Shown piece by piece: positions 62,583-64,000 of a DNA stretch of 64,000 bases. Each line of letters opens with the position of its first letter. The stretch's first letter is position 1. The translations under genes and the position numbers were made by a program. The notes under the pieces are model-generated. The model was not told the origin of the DNA. It was given only the letters and a program-made list of their open reading frames with translations, and did not search any database. Source of the stretch: Micromussa lordhowensis (taxonomy: Eukaryota; Cnidaria; Anthozoa; Scleractinia; Lobophylliidae); assembly GCA_964020085.1 (NCBI GenBank), contig OZ026607.1, positions 1,768,103-1,832,102 of the forward strand. Direction: 5' to 3'.

Positions 62583-63719
62583 ATGCTAACAGAAGAAGCT
62601 TATAACAAGATGTCATCAGCAGAGCCGGAGATGAACAAAACGACAACGCCAAACGTAGAGCCTTCGGCCGAGCCAAGCACAGTGGACCCGAACCCTGAAC
62701 CTTTGCCCGACTGGGAAACGGCTCTTATGGCGTGGAAATCACTCTGGGAGATACATTTCATTGGATTTGGACTGCTGTTTCTGGGGGTGGCTTTATTTTC
62801 TTGTATCTGCGTGGTGAAAATCAAACACCGCGCTAAAGGTATGACATTAGGGAATTATTTCCTCGCAGTGTGTTTAATGTTGATGATGTTCAGTTTCTCG
62901 AGGACACTGTTTCTTATCTTGGATCCGTACGAGTCGCACACGGTCCTAAATCTACCCGTGTTGTTGATCAGAATTCTGTTCGCGATTGGTTACCCATGCC
63001 TGACATCGGCTTTGTCGCTTATTCATTTCGCGTTCCTGGAGGTAAACAAACTTAGACTCGTATCTCGTCGACTCCAGAACATCAAGTTCCTTGTGTCGGT
63101 GATAGCGACACATTTCGTTGTTGTTTTGGTGGTGTATGTATTGATTACACTAGCGCCGAAGTTCGCTCGCCTTCTCATCCTGTGCCAAACGGTGTTAATC
63201 TCTTGGTGGCTTGTCCTCGCGCTGTGTTTCCTGTACAGCGGATGGAAAGTGAATTGGCAGTCACAACTCACCGCCAAATTTTTCAAGGCTACAACCGTGA
63301 AGGAAAGAGCTGCTTCCACGCTTTCCACATCCTCGCTAGATTCGCGCGCGACTGGGGAGCAAAAGATACACGTCTACACAGACCAGAACGAACCTCCAAA
63401 AGGAGCGCAGAAAATCGCACGAATTTCAGGTCTCGTCTCGCTTCTCGCCCTGCTGTACGTGGCTGCAGAACTCTACTCGCTGTTCTCATTGTATAATCTG
63501 TACGATCTTGAAGAAGAAAACGCTGTAGATCATTGGTCGTGGTGGGGTTATCAGACGTGCAGTCGCATTTTGGATTTTCTGTTGTGTTTGGTGATCGCGT
63601 ACGTGATCTTCCCTTCCACTCAAGTTGAGAAGAAGCACAAAAGTTCAGGGGACAGTTATTCAGTGCGAATGAATAAAAACGTTATGATCAGGTCCTTTGA
63701 CAAGCTGGATATGGTGTAG
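62583..63719 (+). CDS. PRRT3/PRRT4-like multi-pass membrane protein (378 aa)
   Basis: Apparently single-exon. I start at the ATG at 62583; an upstream extension begins only at a TTG. About residues 1-45 are Ser/Thr/Pro/Glu-rich and likely extracellular (TTTPNVEPSAEPSTVDPNPE). They are followed by roughly seven hydrophobic segments: near HFIGFGLLFLGVALFSCICV, the LMLMMFSFSRTLFLILDPY block, the LFAIGYPCLTSALSLIHFAF block, FLVSVIATHFVVVLVVYVLI, ILCQTVLISWWLVLALCFLY, one near ISGLVSLLALLYVAAELY and one near ILDFLLCLVIAYVIF. The SRTLFLILDPY and GYPCLTSALS motifs are those of proline-rich transmembrane proteins 3/4. The family's role is poorly known. The C-terminal tail is polar. Confidence 0.72.
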   Translation: MLTEEAYNKMSSAEPEMNKTTTPNVEPSAEPSTVDPNPEPLPDWETALMAWKSLWEIHFIGFGLLFLGVALFSCICVVKIKHRAKGMTLGNYFLAVCLMLMMFSFSRTLFLILDPYESHTVLNLPVLLIRILFAIGYPCLTSALSLIHFAFLEVNKLRLVSRRLQNIKFLVSVIATHFVVVLVVYVLITLAPKFARLLILCQTVLISWWLVLALCFLYSGWKVNWQSQLTAKFFKATTVKERAASTLSTSSLDSRATGEQKIHVYTDQNEPPKGAQKIARISGLVSLLALLYVAAELYSLFSLYNLYDLEEENAVDHWSWWGYQTCSRILDFLLCLVIAYVIFPSTQVEKKHKSSGDSYSVRMNKNVMIRSFDKLDMV

Positions 63720-64000
63720 AATTCTCAAGGAATACATGCGACATTGGAAGATTACAGAGGTTCGAACCGAGCCCTTGTCACGGCATAATATGACCCCCTG
63801 AAGGTCGCTCACTTCAGCAAGGGAATCAAGAAAAAGTTGAAGTATCGGGATAAAGACAGAACAGTTCCACATAAATCAAACTGCTTACGGGTTACGATTT
63901 AATTTGAATATCTTAGCATTACCGATACTTAGCTAAAAAGTTGAGTTACGTTAAAAGAACGGGTAGAATTTTGCGGCGGCGTTTTGAGCAGTTGTACAAA
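63720..64000. other. Downstream flank of the PRRT3/4-like gene
   Basis: Presumed 3' UTR and intergenic sequence. No AATAAA and no further feature seen before the window ends. Confidence 0.5.

Overview
The window joins two kinds of DNA. Bases 1 to about 19,530 are the right-hand part of an integrated midsize dsDNA virus or transposon of the adintovirus/Polinton (Maverick) type. The rest is animal genomic DNA with intron-containing genes, SINEs and many small inverted-repeat elements. A thioredoxin-PUB-transglutaminase-PAW peptide:N-glycanase, a PRRT3/4-like membrane protein and the repeat style suggest a cnidarian, most likely an anthozoan such as a stony coral. That assignment is inference.

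Virus-like element (1-19,527). A leftward block carries a partial unknown gene, an 86-aa gene, two fibre genes sharing an N-terminal tag, a small acidic protein and an A32/FtsK-type packaging ATPase. A 70-bp divergent promoter separates it from a rightward block: an uncharacterised likely structural protein, a penton-like protein, a basic core-like protein, the major capsid protein, a DUF5871-like protein, a glycine-rich minor capsid protein, an adenain-type protease, a small cysteine-motif protein, a PLA2-domain protein, a chromodomain integrase, a protein-primed type DNA polymerase B and a VLTF3-like late transcription factor. The right edge carries iterated CTACGC/CTACACT motifs that look like terminal-repeat sequence. 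Nearly every gene start has TATATA(G/A) directly against the ATG. The left terminus is outside the window.

Most element genes are intact, but four loci need attention. The protease frame opens across an A17 run and the integrase frame across an A10 run. A small acidic gene is shifted at an A7 run, and a small zinc-finger gene has an in-frame TGA. The first two may be expressed by slippage or frameshifting; the last two look like decay.

Host part (19,528-64,000). Two peptide:N-glycanase paralogues lie in tandem on the minus strand. Copy A (22,719-34,194) lacks thioredoxin and PUB exons; copy B (38,762-52,319) has thioredoxin, PUB, transglutaminase and PAW regions. Their shared exons have matching phases and often identical lengths. 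A three-exon short-chain dehydrogenase (24,381-26,753, plus strand) is nested in copy A's largest intron. Further right are a two-exon unknown gene (55,385-57,224) and an apparently single-exon PRRT3/4-like gene (62,583-63,719). The rest holds tRNA-headed SINEs (one with a perfect 10-bp target duplication), TIR elements (one with TTAA ends), a roughly 1-kb foldback and a microsatellite.
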